Notes under the pieces: model-generated
What the model was told of the DNA's origin: nothing
Database searches by the model: none
Seen by the model: only the letters and a program-made list of their open reading frames with translations
Translations under genes and position numbers: made by a program
In this document: positions 25,483 to 34,946 of the stretch, piece after piece
Layout of the letters: each line of letters begins with the position of its first letter
How positions within the stretch are numbered: position 1 is the stretch's first letter
Assembly (NCBI RefSeq): GCF_000716715.1
Contig: NZ_JNYJ01000005.1
Location: 186,001-250,000 of the forward strand
Length of the DNA: 64,000 bases
Direction of reading: 5' to 3'
Source of the DNA: Dactylosporangium aurantiacum
GTDB taxonomy: Bacteria > Actinomycetota > Actinomycetes > Mycobacteriales > Micromonosporaceae

Positions 25483-26955
25483 ATGACTGAGACCCCTCGC
25501 AGCTTCAAGGTCATCACCTACGGCTGCCAGATGAACGCGCACGACTCCGAGCGCATCTCCGGCCTGCTCGAGGACGCCGGCTACGTCCCGGTGCCCACCG
25601 GCGCGGAGCCGGACGTCGTGGTGTTCAACACCTGCGCCGTGCGGGAGAACGCGGACAACCGCCTCTACGGCAACCTGGGCCACCTGCGCCCGACGAAGCT
25701 CGCCCAGCCCGGCATGCAGATCGCCGTCGGCGGCTGCCTGGCGCAGAAGGACCGCGGCGAGATCGTCAAGAAGGCGCCCTGGGTCGACGTCGTCTTCGGC
25801 ACCCACAACATCGGCTCCCTGCCGGTGCTGCTGGAGCGCGCCCGCCACAACGCCGCCGCCGAGGTCGAGATCCTGGAGTCCCTCGAGGTCTTCCCCTCGA
25901 CGCTGCCTACCCGCCGCGAGTCGACGTACGCCGGCTGGGTGTCGATTTCGGTCGGCTGCAACAACACCTGCACGTTCTGCATCGTCCCGGCGCTGCGCGG
26001 CAAGGAGAAGGACCGCCGCCCCGGCGACATCCTCGCCGAGGTCCGCGCCCTGGCCGCCGAGGGCGTCCTGGAGGTCACCCTCCTCGGGCAGAACGTCAAC
26101 TCCTACGGCGTCGAGTTCGGCGACCGCCTCGCCTTCGGCAAGCTCCTGCGCGCCTGCGGCGACGTCGAGGGCCTCGAGCGGGTCCGCTTCACCAGCCCGC
26201 ACCCGAAGGACTTCACCGACGACGTCATCGCCGCGATGGCCGAGACCCCCAACGTCTGCCACTCGCTGCACATGCCCCTGCAGTCCGGCTCCGACGACGT
26301 GCTGCGCGCCATGCGCCGCTCGTACCGCGCCGAGCGCTATCTGGGCATCATCGAGAAGGTCCGCGCCGCCATGCCCGACGCGGCCATCACCACCGACATC
26401 ATCGTGGGCTTCCCCGGCGAGACCGACGCTGACTTCGAGCGCACCCTGGAGGTCGTGCGCGCCGCCCGGTACTCCAGCGCCTTCACCTTCCAGTACTCCA
26501 AGCGCCCCGGCACCCCTGCGGCCACCATGGACCTGCAGGTGCCGAAGGCCGTCGTGCAGGAGCGGTACGACCGGCTGATCGCCACCCTGGAGGAGATCAG
26601 CTGGGACGAGAACAAGAAGCTCGTCGGCACCCCGGTCGAGGTCCTGGTCGCCGTCGGCGAGGGCCGCAAGGACGGCGCCACCGGCCGCATGTCGGGCCGC
26701 GCCCGCGACGGCCGCCTGGTGCACTTCGCCGCCGATCCGTCGCTCTCCCTGCGCCCCGGCGACATCGTGCACACCACGGTGACGTACGCCGCGCCCCACC
26801 ACCTCAACGCCGACGGCCCCCTGCTGTCCCACCGCCGCACCCGCGCCGGCGACGCCTGGGAGGCCGGCCGCGTCACCCGCACCCCGGGCGTCTCGCTCGG
26901 CATGCCCACCATCGGCACCCCACCCCCGGCCCCGGCCTCCGCCCGCTCCTGCTGA
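25483..26955 (+). CDS. miaB: tRNA-2-methylthio-N6-dimethylallyladenosine synthase MiaB
   Basis: Radical-SAM methylthiotransferase converting i6A37 (made by MiaA, also in this window) to ms2i6A37 in tRNA. 490 residues. N-terminal domain with the auxiliary-cluster cysteines in [15 protein letters not shown] and VGGCLAQK; radical-SAM core with CNNTCTFC near residue 165; [10 protein letters not shown]-terminal TRAM domain about 375-450 followed by a Pro/Ala tail. Downstream of surE by 13 nt. Confidence 0.95.
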   Translation: MTETPRSFKVITYGCQMNAHDSERISGLLEDAGYVPVPTGAEPDVVVFNTCAVRENADNRLYGNLGHLRPTKLAQPGMQIAVGGCLAQKDRGEIVKKAPWVDVVFGTHNIGSLPVLLERARHNAAAEVEILESLEVFPSTLPTRRESTYAGWVSISVGCNNTCTFCIVPALRGKEKDRRPGDILAEVRALAAEGVLEVTLLGQNVNSYGVEFGDRLAFGKLLRACGDVEGLERVRFTSPHPKDFTDDVIAAMAETPNVCHSLHMPLQSGSDDVLRAMRRSYRAERYLGIIEKVRAAMPDAAITTDIIVGFPGETDADFERTLEVVRAARYSSAFTFQYSKRPGTPAATMDLQVPKAVVQERYDRLIATLEEISWDENKKLVGTPVEVLVAVGEGRKDGATGRMSGRARDGRLVHFAADPSLSLRPGDIVHTTVTYAAPHHLNADGPLLSHRRTRAGDAWEAGRVTRTPGVSLGMPTIGTPPPAPASARSC

Positions 26956-27716
26956 TGCGTCCCGCTGGACCCGGCTGACGCCTCACCGGCGCGCAACCGG
27001 GCCCCGCGGCGCGCCATGGGGCTGAACGCCGCGTCCCGCCTGCCTGCCTGCCCGAAACAGCGATCAGGCGCGAGGAAGGTGGCGGCCAGGCGCCTGAGGT
27101 GGCGCGCGGGCATCCGAAGCGGCGTTCGCGCGCCTGAAACGGTGATCGGGTGCTGCCGAGGTGGCAACCGGGCGCCGGAAGCGTCGATCGGGGAGCTTCT
27201 GCATCGGCGCTCAGGTGCGGCGGTCGGGCGTTGAACCGGTGCTCAGGTGCGGCGGTCGGGCGTCCGAACCGGTGATGGGGTGTCCGCGACCGCGGTCGGA
27301 CGCCGAAACGGCGATCGGTGCCGGAACGGCGGGGATCGTCCGAAACGGCGATCAGCCACCGAGGCGGCCGTCGCACACTGCGGGGCCCGGATGACAGCGC
27401 CGCGCCCGGCAGTTCCTTCAGGTGCAGCCGCAGACCCCGTTGATGCCGAGGCCAGAGCGCGGTGACACCGTCCACGCGGACGCGGCTGTCCGTGCGGGCG
27501 TGGCCGTTCGTCGGCAGCGTCGGGTCCGGCAGCCTCTTCCGGTGCAGTCGCAGACTCCAGATGCCGCCGACGCCAAGGTGCGTGCGGGCATCCGTGTGGG
27601 AACGGCCACCCGTGTGGTCAGCCCGTGCGGATGACCAACGGTGCGAGCCCCGGCACTTCGACGCCGGCTGGTCTGCGCCGGCAGCGTCAGTGCTCGGAGG
27701 CAGCGCCCAACGGTGT
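26956..27716. other. 760-bp intergenic region rich in degenerate repeats
   Basis: No supported gene on either strand. It holds a degenerate array of about 20-bp units (27050-27357) and a separate imperfect 40-bp duplication (27406-27447 and 27526-27565, offset 120 bp). It separates miaB from the convergent propeller-protein gene. Confidence 0.55.
27050..27357. repeat. degenerate tandem array of about 20-bp units
   Basis: Roughly a dozen units around the consensus CCGAAACGGCGATCGGGCGC, for example near 27052, 27113, 27133, 27155, 27263, 27303 and 27340, some directly adjacent and some separated. Two adjacent 32-bp units at about 27198-27262 (GGTGCTCAGGTGCGGCGGTC type) are nearly identical. 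Units are 70-95 percent alike by eye. No fixed-length spacers, so not CRISPR. Confidence 0.6.
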
Positions 27717-29252
27717 TCAGCGGTGTGGGGCGTAGCCGCGCTCGTAGCCGTCGTGGTCGCCCGGGCCCGGGTAGCCGCCGCGCTGGTCGTAGGCCCCGCC
27801 ACCGCCGCCGTACACGGCGCCCTGGGGGGAGGCGGACGGGGGTGGGTAGCCGCCCTGCTGGAAGCCTCGGGGCTGGTCGTACGGCGGCGGCGGGGGATAG
27901 CTCGGCTGGCGGTCGAAGTCACGCGGGTCGGGCTGCGCGGGACCGCCACCAGGGCCGCCACCAAGACCGCCACCGCCGCCGTAGACCGTGCCGCCGGCGG
28001 CGGCGCCGCGGGTGGTGGCGGCGGCCGGGCGGGCGCCGTACACGGTGCCCGGGGCGTTGTCGTCGGAAGGCGGCGGCAGGTCGTCGTCGGCGGGGGCGCG
28101 GGCCGAGCCGCGGACCGGGCCGCCCGCGGCGGCGGCGGCGCGACGGCCCGCGCGGGAGCGGCGGATGCCGATGATGCCGGCGACCACGAGGATCAGGCCG
28201 AGCACGCCGAGCGCGGCGACCATGTAGGTGATGTCCTGCAGCGTCAGGTCTTCCAGGAACGACCGGTCGTCGGGCTTGGGGGTGGGCAGGACCGCGCCGC
28301 CGCCCTTGCCCGGGGTGACGTTCTGCGGCGTGTACTTGAGGATCGGCGCCTTCACGTCGGCGGGCACGTCGGAGGCGGTGATGTACTGCTTGCCGTCGGT
28401 GGAGTAGGTGATCGCCTCGCCGCGGGCCTCGTTGGGCAGCGGCGTGATGCGGGGCTTGCCCGTGGTGATCGCCTTGATGACGTCGCCGCCCTGGACGTCG
28501 AACTCGTAGGCGTCGGAGTAGGTGCGGATGACGACGCGGGAGCCGTCGGGGGAGGAGGCGGCGCCGGTGATCGCCTTCCAGCCGAGGAAGGCGAGCGGGT
28601 TGGCGGTCTTCGTCTCCTGCGGGCTGAAGGTGCCGCGCTGGGTGAGCTTGACGCCCTTGGTGGTGTTGGGCTGCAGCGGGCCCTCGGGCACCCAGATCTC
28701 GCCGACCGGGTCCTTGGTGATGATGATCGGTGTGCCGTCGCCGTTGAGCAGCAGGGCCTCGGCGTCGCGCTTCTTGCCGTCGGGGTACGCGAGCCGGTTG
28801 ATGACCGGGGCCTTCGCGCCCTGCGGCAGGTTCCACACGGCGACGGTCGGGCGGGGCGTGGAGCTGCCGCCGGTGGACTCCATGTTGTCGCCGATGTCGG
28901 CGATCCACAGCGTGCCGTTCTTGTCGACGGCGAGGTCCTCGGGGTCGCGGGCCGTCGGGTCGTAGTTGATCGGCGTGCCGACCACCTTGCAGGCCGTGTC
29001 CAGGGTGAAGATGCGGGCCTTGCCGCCGGCCGGCGCGCTGTCGTTGACCGCTACGTAGCCGGTGGCGGTCGCGACCAGGCCGGAGATCTCGTTGATCTTC
29101 TGCGAGTCCGGGGTGCAGACGGGCTGACCGGCGCCCGCGGCGGCCGACTGCGGTGCGCCGGCGGACGGGCTCGGGGCGGCCGCGGCAGGTGCCGCGAGCC
29201 CCAGGAAGAGACTCGTCACCACACCACAAGCAAAGGCCACCCGTTGTCGCAT
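27717..29252 (-). CDS. secreted, membrane-anchored propeller-like protein with Gly/Pro/Tyr-rich cytoplasmic tail
   Basis: 511 residues. A signal peptide (to about residue 27, AAPAAAA), an exported beta-rich domain of about 300 residues with repeated blades (VAVDKNGTLWIADIGDN, PDGSRVVIRTYSDAYEF, GEAITYSTDGKQYITASD), then one membrane span (YMVAALGVLGLILVVAGIIG) and a C-terminal tail of about 150 residues dominated by Gly, Pro and Tyr. DPEDLAVD and IADIGDN resemble SdiA-regulated/esterase-like propellers, but I cannot assign an activity. A type-I topology with a cytosolic low-complexity tail is predicted. Confidence 0.7.
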   Translation of the reverse strand: MRQRVAFACGVVTSLFLGLAAPAAAAPSPSAGAPQSAAAGAGQPVCTPDSQKINEISGLVATATGYVAVNDSAPAGGKARIFTLDTACKVVGTPINYDPTARDPEDLAVDKNGTLWIADIGDNMESTGGSSTPRPTVAVWNLPQGAKAPVINRLAYPDGKKRDAEALLLNGDGTPIIITKDPVGEIWVPEGPLQPNTTKGVKLTQRGTFSPQETKTANPLAFLGWKAITGAASSPDGSRVVIRTYSDAYEFDVQGGDVIKAITTGKPRITPLPNEARGEAITYSTDGKQYITASDVPADVKAPILKYTPQNVTPGKGGGAVLPTPKPDDRSFLEDLTLQDITYMVAALGVLGLILVVAGIIGIRRSRAGRRAAAAAGGPVRGSARAPADDDLPPPSDDNAPGTVYGARPAAATTRGAAAGGTVYGGGGGLGGGPGGGPAQPDPRDFDRQPSYPPPPPYDQPRGFQQGGYPPPSASPQGAVYGGGGGAYDQRGGYPGPGDHDGYERGYAPHR

Positions 29253-29266
29253 CGGACAAGTTTGGC

Positions 29267-29304
29267 AGAGCCGGACCGGTCGTGGGTGCGCCCGGTCCGG
29301 CTCT
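29267..29304 (-). terminator. hairpin downstream of hflX
   Basis: A perfect 13-bp stem (29267-29279 with 29292-29304) and 12-nt loop lie about 23 nt beyond the hflX stop and just before the propeller-protein gene. No T-run. Confidence 0.6.
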
Positions 29305-29326
29305 CACTCGTAGTGACTGGCTGAAC

Positions 29327-30778
29327 CTACGACTTCACGGCAAAAGGGGCGAGTTCCGCGGCCAGGGCGTCGTTGATCCGCGCCCGGATGCGGGTGCCTT
29401 CCGCCAGGTGCGCGGTTTCGAGCACCTCACCGATGGTGTGGACCCTGGCGACGAGGTCGCCGCGCTCGTACGGCACCACGGCGGTGAGCTCGATCGCCGG
29501 CCACGGCAGCCGGTGCTCCACCGCGGCGCGGACCGCGTCGATGCCGGCGCCGGTGCGGGCCGAGGCGAACACCGCGTCGGGCCACAGGGACTTCAGCCGC
29601 AGCTGGGTCTCCTCGTCCGCGGCGTCGATCTTGTTGACGACGAGCAGCTCCGGTACCGCATCCGCACCGACCTCCGCGAGCACCTCCCGGACCGCGCGGA
29701 CCTGCTCCTCGGGGTCGGCGTGCGCGCCGTCCACCACGTGCAGGACCAGGTCTGCCTCGGCGACCTCCTCGAGGGTGGAGCGGAACGCCTCGACCAGCTG
29801 GTGCGGCAGGTGCCGGACGAACCCGACGGTGTCGGACAGCGTGTAGATCCGGCCGTCCTCCGAGCGGGCCCGCCTGGTCGTGGTGTCCAGGGTGGCGAAC
29901 AGCGCGTCCTCCACCAGCACGCCCGCGCCGGTGAGCCGGTTGAGCAGGCTCGACTTGCCGGCGTTGGTGTACCCGGCGATCGCGACGCTGGGCACCCGGT
30001 TGCGGCGCCGGGTGGCGCGCTTGGTGTCGCGGATCGTCGCCATCGCGGCGATCTCCCGCTTCAGGCGGCTGATCCTGGTCCGGATCCGGCGCCGGTCGGT
30101 CTCGATCTTGGTCTCACCGGGACCACGGAGGCCGACGCCGCCGTTGCCGCTGGCGGAGCCACCGGCCTGCCGGCTCAGCGCCTCACCCCAACCGCGCAGG
30201 CGCGGCAGGAAGTACTGCAGCTGGGCCAGCTCGACCTGGGCCTTGCCCTCCTTGCTCTTCGCGTGCTGGGCGAAGATGTCCAGGATGAGCGCGGTCCGGT
30301 CGATGACCTTGACGTTGACCTTCGCCTCCAGGGTCCGCAGCTGCGAGGGGGACAGCTCCCCGTCGCAGATGACCGTGTCGGCGCCGGTGCTCTGCACCAC
30401 GGCCCGCAGCTCGTCGACCTTGCCGCTACCGATGTAGGTGCTGGAGTCGGGCCGGCTGCGGCGCTGGATCACCCCGTCGAGGACCTGCGAGCCGGCGGTC
30501 TCGGCGAGGGCGGCCAGCTCCGCGAGGGAGTTCTCCGCGTCGGTGGCGGTGCCTTCGGTCCACACCCCGACGAGCACGACCCGCTCGAGGCGCAGTTGGC
30601 GGTATTCGACCTCGGTGACGTCGGCGAGCTCGGTCGACAGACCGGCGACACGGCGAAGCGCATGCCGCTCCTCGAGCTCCAGGCCGTCGCCGTCCTCGGC
30701 GAGATCCCAGGTTTCTGCGGCAGTTGCGCGCAACATGTTCTCCTTGTTCCGATCTGCAGGACCCTCCAATCGTGACAC
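29327..30778 (-). CDS. hflX: ribosome-associated GTPase HflX
   Basis: Ribosome-splitting/rescue GTPase acting on the large subunit under stress. 483 residues: HflX N-terminal domain (YIGSGKVDEL, PRLRGWGEAL, GLRGPGETKIETDRR), then a TrmE-Era-type G domain with G1 GYTNAGKSS, G3 DTVG and G4 NKID. Start GTG 30778 (VSRLEG) is preferred because GGAAGG lies 7 nt upstream; ATG 30736 is an internal alternative. Divergent from the malic enzyme with 63 bp between. Confidence 0.93.
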   Translation of the reverse strand: MSRLEGPADRNKENMLRATAAETWDLAEDGDGLELEERHALRRVAGLSTELADVTEVEYRQLRLERVVLVGVWTEGTATDAENSLAELAALAETAGSQVLDGVIQRRSRPDSSTYIGSGKVDELRAVVQSTGADTVICDGELSPSQLRTLEAKVNVKVIDRTALILDIFAQHAKSKEGKAQVELAQLQYFLPRLRGWGEALSRQAGGSASGNGGVGLRGPGETKIETDRRRIRTRISRLKREIAAMATIRDTKRATRRRNRVPSVAIAGYTNAGKSSLLNRLTGAGVLVEDALFATLDTTTRRARSEDGRIYTLSDTVGFVRHLPHQLVEAFRSTLEEVAEADLVLHVVDGAHADPEEQVRAVREVLAEVGADAVPELLVVNKIDAADEETQLRLKSLWPDAVFASARTGAGIDAVRAAVEHRLPWPAIELTAVVPYERGDLVARVHTIGEVLETAHLAEGTRIRARINDALAAELAPFAVKS

Positions 30779-30841
30779 CTCGCCGCCTTCCCGGCACTTG
30801 ATATGTCCCCGTGCGAGGGCGGGGCCGGGCGGGGGATAAGA

Positions 30842-32311
30842 ATGGGTGACGTGACGACTGCCACGCACCGTTTGCCCAGCGCCGGGTTCTCCATCACGAT
30901 CCGTGTCTCCGTCCGTGCCGACGCCTCGGCGATCGGCCGCCTCACCACCGCGGTCGGTGAGGCGGGGGGCGTCGTCACGGCGGTCGACGTCGTCGACTCC
31001 GACAGCACCGCGGTCGTCGTCGACCTGACCTGCGACACCGCCGACTCAGCCCACGCCGAGCAGGTCGTGGCCTGCCTGGAGAAGCTCGACGGGGTCGACG
31101 TGCGCAAGGTGTCCGACCGCACCTTCCTGCTGCACCTCGGCGGCAAGATCGAGGTCACCCCGAAGGTCGCGCTGCGCAACCGTGACGAGCTGTCGCGCGC
31201 GTACACGCCCGGGGTGGCCCGGGTCTGCCTGGCGATCGCCGAGAACCCCGACGACGCCCGCCGCCTGACGATCAAGCGCAACACCGTCGCCGTCGTCACC
31301 GACGGATCCGCGGTGCTCGGCCTGGGCAACATCGGCCCGGCCGCCGCGATGCCGGTCATGGAGGGCAAGGCCGCGCTGTTCAAGCGGTTCGGCGGGGTCG
31401 ACGCCTGGCCGGTCGCGCTGGACACCCAGGACACCGAAGAGATCATCTCGATCGTGCGGGCCATCGCCCCGGCGTACGGCGGCATCAACCTGGAGGACAT
31501 CGCCGCGCCGCGCTGCTTCGAGATCGAGGAGCGGCTGCGGGAGATGCTGGACATCCCCGTGTTCCACGACGACCAGCACGGCACCGCGATCTGCGTGCTC
31601 GCCGCGCTCACCAACGCGCTGCGGGTGGTCGGCAAGTCGATGGGCGACATCCGGGTCGTGGTCAGCGGCGCCGGCGCGGCCGGCACGGCGATCATCAAGC
31701 TGCTGCTGCGCCAGGGCGTCGGCGACGTGATCGCCACCGACCGGCCCGGCGCCCTGCACCGCGGCATGACCGGGCTGACCGGCGCCTGGCCGTGGCTGGT
31801 CGAGAACACCAACAAGGCCGGCTACACCGGCGACCTGAAGGGCGCCCTGCGCGGCGCCGACGTGTTCATCGGGGTCAGCGCGCCGAACCTGCTCACCGGC
31901 GACGACATCGCCACGATGGCGCCGGACTCGATCGTGTTCGCCCTGGCAAACCCGGACCCGGAGGTCGACCCGCGGGAGGCCCGCGAGCACGCGGCGATCG
32001 TCGCGACCGGCCGCTCCGACCAGCCGAACCAGATCAACAACGTGCTGGCCTTCCCCGGCGTGTTCCGCGGCATGCTCGACGCGCAGGCGCGCGAGTTCAC
32101 CGAGGCGATGGCCGTGGCCGCGGCGCAGGCGATCGCCGACTCGGTCGGCGAGGACAAGCTCAACCCGAGCGTCATCGTGCCCAGCGTCTTCGACGCCAGG
32201 GTCGCCCCGGCGGTGGCGGCCGCCGTCCGGGCCGCCGCGAAGGGCCCGCACCTGGACAGCACCGTGGACGGCGAGCCGTCCTCGGCCCCGTCGCCCGTCG
32301 AGCGGGTCTGA
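30842..32311 (+). CDS. NAD-dependent malic enzyme with N-terminal ACT-like domain
   Basis: Decarboxylates malate to pyruvate with reduction of NAD(P). 489 residues. Residues about 10-95 look like an ACT-type regulatory domain (FSITIRVSVRADASAIGRL). The catalytic part shows LSRAYTPGVARVC, the lysine in EGKAALFK, metal-site residues in VFHDDQHGTAICV, and the nucleotide fold VVVSGAGAAGTAI. ATG 30842 or leaderless GTG 30851 could start it. It is convergent with dapF, with only 2 nt between stops. The ACT domain suggests allosteric control by an amino acid, unidentified. Confidence 0.92.
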   Translation: MGDVTTATHRLPSAGFSITIRVSVRADASAIGRLTTAVGEAGGVVTAVDVVDSDSTAVVVDLTCDTADSAHAEQVVACLEKLDGVDVRKVSDRTFLLHLGGKIEVTPKVALRNRDELSRAYTPGVARVCLAIAENPDDARRLTIKRNTVAVVTDGSAVLGLGNIGPAAAMPVMEGKAALFKRFGGVDAWPVALDTQDTEEIISIVRAIAPAYGGINLEDIAAPRCFEIEERLREMLDIPVFHDDQHGTAICVLAALTNALRVVGKSMGDIRVVVSGAGAAGTAIIKLLLRQGVGDVIATDRPGALHRGMTGLTGAWPWLVENTNKAGYTGDLKGALRGADVFIGVSAPNLLTGDDIATMAPDSIVFALANPDPEVDPREAREHAAIVATGRSDQPNQINNVLAFPGVFRGMLDAQAREFTEAMAVAAAQAIADSVGEDKLNPSVIVPSVFDARVAPAVAAAVRAAAKGPHLDSTVDGEPSSAPSPVERV

Positions 32312-32313
32312 GG

Positions 32314-33165
32314 TCAGAAGGACGGCGCCAGCTGCCGGATCGCCTGGGCGTCGACGTCACCGTGCGCGACGATCACGGCCGGTCCGGCCAGCAGGAACTC
32401 CGACGCGGTCTGGGTGATCGTGAGCCGGCCACCGGCCACGTCCACGACGACCACGCCTGTCTCCAGCCCGGCGTGCTCGAGGGCGACCGCCGCCACCGCG
32501 CACGCGCCCGAGCCGCACGACTGGGTCTCGCCGGAGCCGCGCTCGTAGACGCGCATCCGCCGGTACAGGTCGGCACCGGCCGGCGGTGAGCCCGCCGCGG
32601 CGAACTCGACGTTGACGCCCGCCGGGAAGACCAGCGGGTCGACGCCGGGCGCGCGGGTCAGGTCCAGGCGCTCCAGGGTCGGCTCGTCGACCGGGCAGAC
32701 CAGGTGCGGGTTGCCCACGTCGACGGCCGTGCCGCCGAACACGCGGCCGTCGCTGGTGGCCTCGCTGCGCACGTACACGCGCGGCATCGGCATCCCGGCG
32801 GAGATCTCCTCACCGATCGTCACCGGCACCACCCCGGCCCGGGTGACCAGGTTGAACGACCCCTCCGGGGCGACCAGGCCGGCCTCGGCGAGGTAGCGGG
32901 CGTAGACGCGCACCCCGTTGCCGCACATCTCCGACTGCGAGCCGTCCGCGTTCCAGTAGTCCATGAACCATTCGGCGGTGCCGGCCGACGCCTCGGCGTC
33001 GGGGTGGGCGGCGCTGCGGACCACGCGCAGGACGCCGTCGGCGCCGATGCCGCGCCGGCGGTCGCAGAGCGCGGCGACGAACGTCGGCGTCAACGGCAGC
33101 ACGCCGTCGGGGTCGGGCAGGATGACGAAGTCGTTGCCCGTTCCATGTCCCTTGGCGAAGCGCAT
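32314..33165 (-). CDS. dapF: diaminopimelate epimerase
   Basis: Converts LL- to meso-diaminopimelate for lysine and peptidoglycan synthesis. 283 residues from ATG 33165. Both catalytic cysteines are present, in SEMCGNGVRV and QSCGSGACAVAA. N-terminal KGHGTGNDFV is the family signature. It follows miaA by 4 nt, so it is co-transcribed with miaA and the LigB-like gene. Confidence 0.96.
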   Translation of the reverse strand: MRFAKGHGTGNDFVILPDPDGVLPLTPTFVAALCDRRRGIGADGVLRVVRSAAHPDAEASAGTAEWFMDYWNADGSQSEMCGNGVRVYARYLAEAGLVAPEGSFNLVTRAGVVPVTIGEEISAGMPMPRVYVRSEATSDGRVFGGTAVDVGNPHLVCPVDEPTLERLDLTRAPGVDPLVFPAGVNVEFAAAGSPPAGADLYRRMRVYERGSGETQSCGSGACAVAAVALEHAGLETGVVVVDVAGGRLTITQTASEFLLAGPAVIVAHGDVDAQAIRQLAPSF

Positions 33166-33169
33166 GGCG

Positions 33170-34075
33170 TCAATCTTGCCGCACGATCTCCAGCGCCGCT
33201 GCGGTGATGTCGCCCGCACCACCATCGAGCCACACGATCCGCCCGTCGCGGCGGAACCAGGACCGCTGCCGGCGCACGAACCGCCGGGTGGCGCGCACCG
33301 TTTCGGCCTTCGCGGTCGCTTCGTCCGACTGGCCGGAAAAATAGTCCAATATCTGCTTGTACCCGAGTGCGGCGCCCGCGGTGCGCCCCGAGCGCAGCCC
33401 GGCCGCCTCGAGGGTCCGCACCTCGTCCACCAGGCCGGCGGCCCACATCGCCTCGACGCGCGTCTCGATCCGCCCGTCCAGCACCGCCGTGTCGACGTCG
33501 ACGCCGAGCTGCAGCGCGTCGTACACCGGCCGCGGCTGCGACGGCAGGCGGGCCGTGAACGTGGTCCCGGTCAGCGCGTTGACCTCCAGCGCGCGCACGA
33601 TCCGGCGGCCGTTGCCGGGCAGGATCCGCTCCGCGGCCTCGGGGTCGGTGCTGCGCAGCCGGGCGTGCAGCGCCTCCGGGCCGACCTCGGCGAGCTCCTG
33701 CTCCAGGGCCTCGCGCAGCGCGGTGTCGGTGCCGGGGAAGTCGAAGTCCTCCAGCACCGCCCGCACGTAGAGCCCCGAGCCGCCGACCAGCAGCGGGACC
33801 CGCCCCCGGGCGGCGATGTCGTCGATCGCGGCGCGGGCCAGCCGCTGGTACACCGCGACACTCGCCGGCTCGGTGACGTCCCAGATGTCCAGCACGTGGT
33901 GCGGCACGCCCTCGCGCTCGGCGAGGGTGAGCTTGGCCGTGCCGATGTCCATGCCCCGGTAGAGCTGCATCGAGTCGGCGTTGACCACCTCGCCGTCCAG
34001 CTCGTGCGCCAGGCGCAGGCTCAGCGCCGACTTGCCGGCCGCGGTCGGGCCGACCACGGCGACGACGCGGGTCAC
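33170..34075 (-). CDS. miaA: tRNA dimethylallyltransferase MiaA
   Basis: Transfers dimethylallyl to A37 of tRNAs reading UNN codons, making the substrate of MiaB. 301 residues. P-loop GPTAAGKSA near residue 8, DSMQLYRGMDIGTAK, VGGSGLYVRAVL and RRIVRALEV are present. Start GTG 34075 overlaps the upstream stop by 4 nt (GTGA). Middle gene of a three-gene unit with the LigB-like protein and dapF. Confidence 0.95.
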   Translation of the reverse strand: MTRVVAVVGPTAAGKSALSLRLAHELDGEVVNADSMQLYRGMDIGTAKLTLAEREGVPHHVLDIWDVTEPASVAVYQRLARAAIDDIAARGRVPLLVGGSGLYVRAVLEDFDFPGTDTALREALEQELAEVGPEALHARLRSTDPEAAERILPGNGRRIVRALEVNALTGTTFTARLPSQPRPVYDALQLGVDVDTAVLDGRIETRVEAMWAAGLVDEVRTLEAAGLRSGRTAGAALGYKQILDYFSGQSDEATAKAETVRATRRFVRRQRSWFRRDGRIVWLDGGAGDITAAALEIVRQD

Positions 34076-34752
34076 CGCCAGCTCGCTACCAGGTAGGCGA
34101 CGCCGTACGGCGCCTCGTGACGCAGCAGCTCGGTGGTGCCGAACGGCCGGTCCGCCGCGCCGGCGAGCACCTGCCACGGCGCCCGGCCGGCGACGAGCAG
34201 CTCGGCGGCGAGCCCGGGGTCGAGCTGCCGCAGCGCCGCGGTGTCACCCTTGGCGAGCGCCTCCGCGACGGCGGTGTCGAACGCCTCGGCCCGTGGGTCG
34301 TCGTAGCCGGGTGACTTCTCACCCCGGCACGCAGAGCCGTCACCGAGGACGAGCAGTGCGACGTCGGTCCCGCCGGCCGTGAGCGCACTGCCCAGGGCCA
34401 TGCACTCGGCGGGTGACGCGTCGGCGGCGATACTCTGGAACTGCACATTTCCGATATTTACGTCTTCGAGCAGCCAGGCGCCGATGAGGAGGCTGAGCGG
34501 CAGCGGGTCGTCCGTGGCCTCGCCGATCCGCCGGTCGATGCCCCACGGTGCCAGGGTCCCCCCGAACGGCGGCTCACGGCGTATCGTCGTGGCGTCGGCA
34601 CCGACCACGACGAGCAGGTCAGCGGCGTGGAGGTGGGTCACGGCGGCACGGCAGGCGGCGCGCAGGTCGTCCAGCTCGCCCGCGGCCCCGGCGGCCACCT
34701 CCGGCACGAGCAACGGCGGATGTGGGCAGACGGCGGCGGCGACGAGTGGCAC
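34072..34752 (-). CDS. LigB/class III extradiol dioxygenase-like protein
   Basis: 226 residues from GTG 34752, chosen because an AT-rich GATAACGTTAAG block directly precedes it and could be the -10 of a leaderless transcript; upstream starts would add a Gly/Arg stretch. AAAVCPHPPLLVPEVA with a metal-binding-type histidine and LLVVVGADATT fit the LigB-like family often found next to miaA/miaB in actinobacteria. The actual activity is unknown and the full dioxygenase metal triad is not obvious. It overlaps miaA by 4 nt. Confidence 0.75.
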   Translation of the reverse strand: MPLVAAAVCPHPPLLVPEVAAGAAGELDDLRAACRAAVTHLHAADLLVVVGADATTIRREPPFGGTLAPWGIDRRIGEATDDPLPLSLLIGAWLLEDVNIGNVQFQSIAADASPAECMALGSALTAGGTDVALLVLGDGSACRGEKSPGYDDPRAEAFDTAVAEALAKGDTAALRQLDPGLAAELLVAGRAPWQVLAGAADRPFGTTELLRHEAPYGVAYLVASWR

Positions 34753-34946
34753 GGTCTTAACGTTATCGGGGATGGTCTTTGCGGCATCCTGCGACCCGTT
34801 CGGCACCGGAATGGTCACGGTTCGGCCGCAGGCCCTCGACCGGCCCCGGGGCACACCTGTGAGAATGCCATGGGGAACTTTGCTGTGCGATGGCGGCGTG
34901 ACAGTGGGATACCCGATCCCACGGGCGCCGGGAGCGAGGATGGCAG

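Noticed and set aside
27050..27357. Possible CRISPR array or coding repeat protein downstream of miaB
   Set aside because: Repeat spacing is irregular, units are diverged, and none of the frames shows normal codon bias or a ribosome-binding site.
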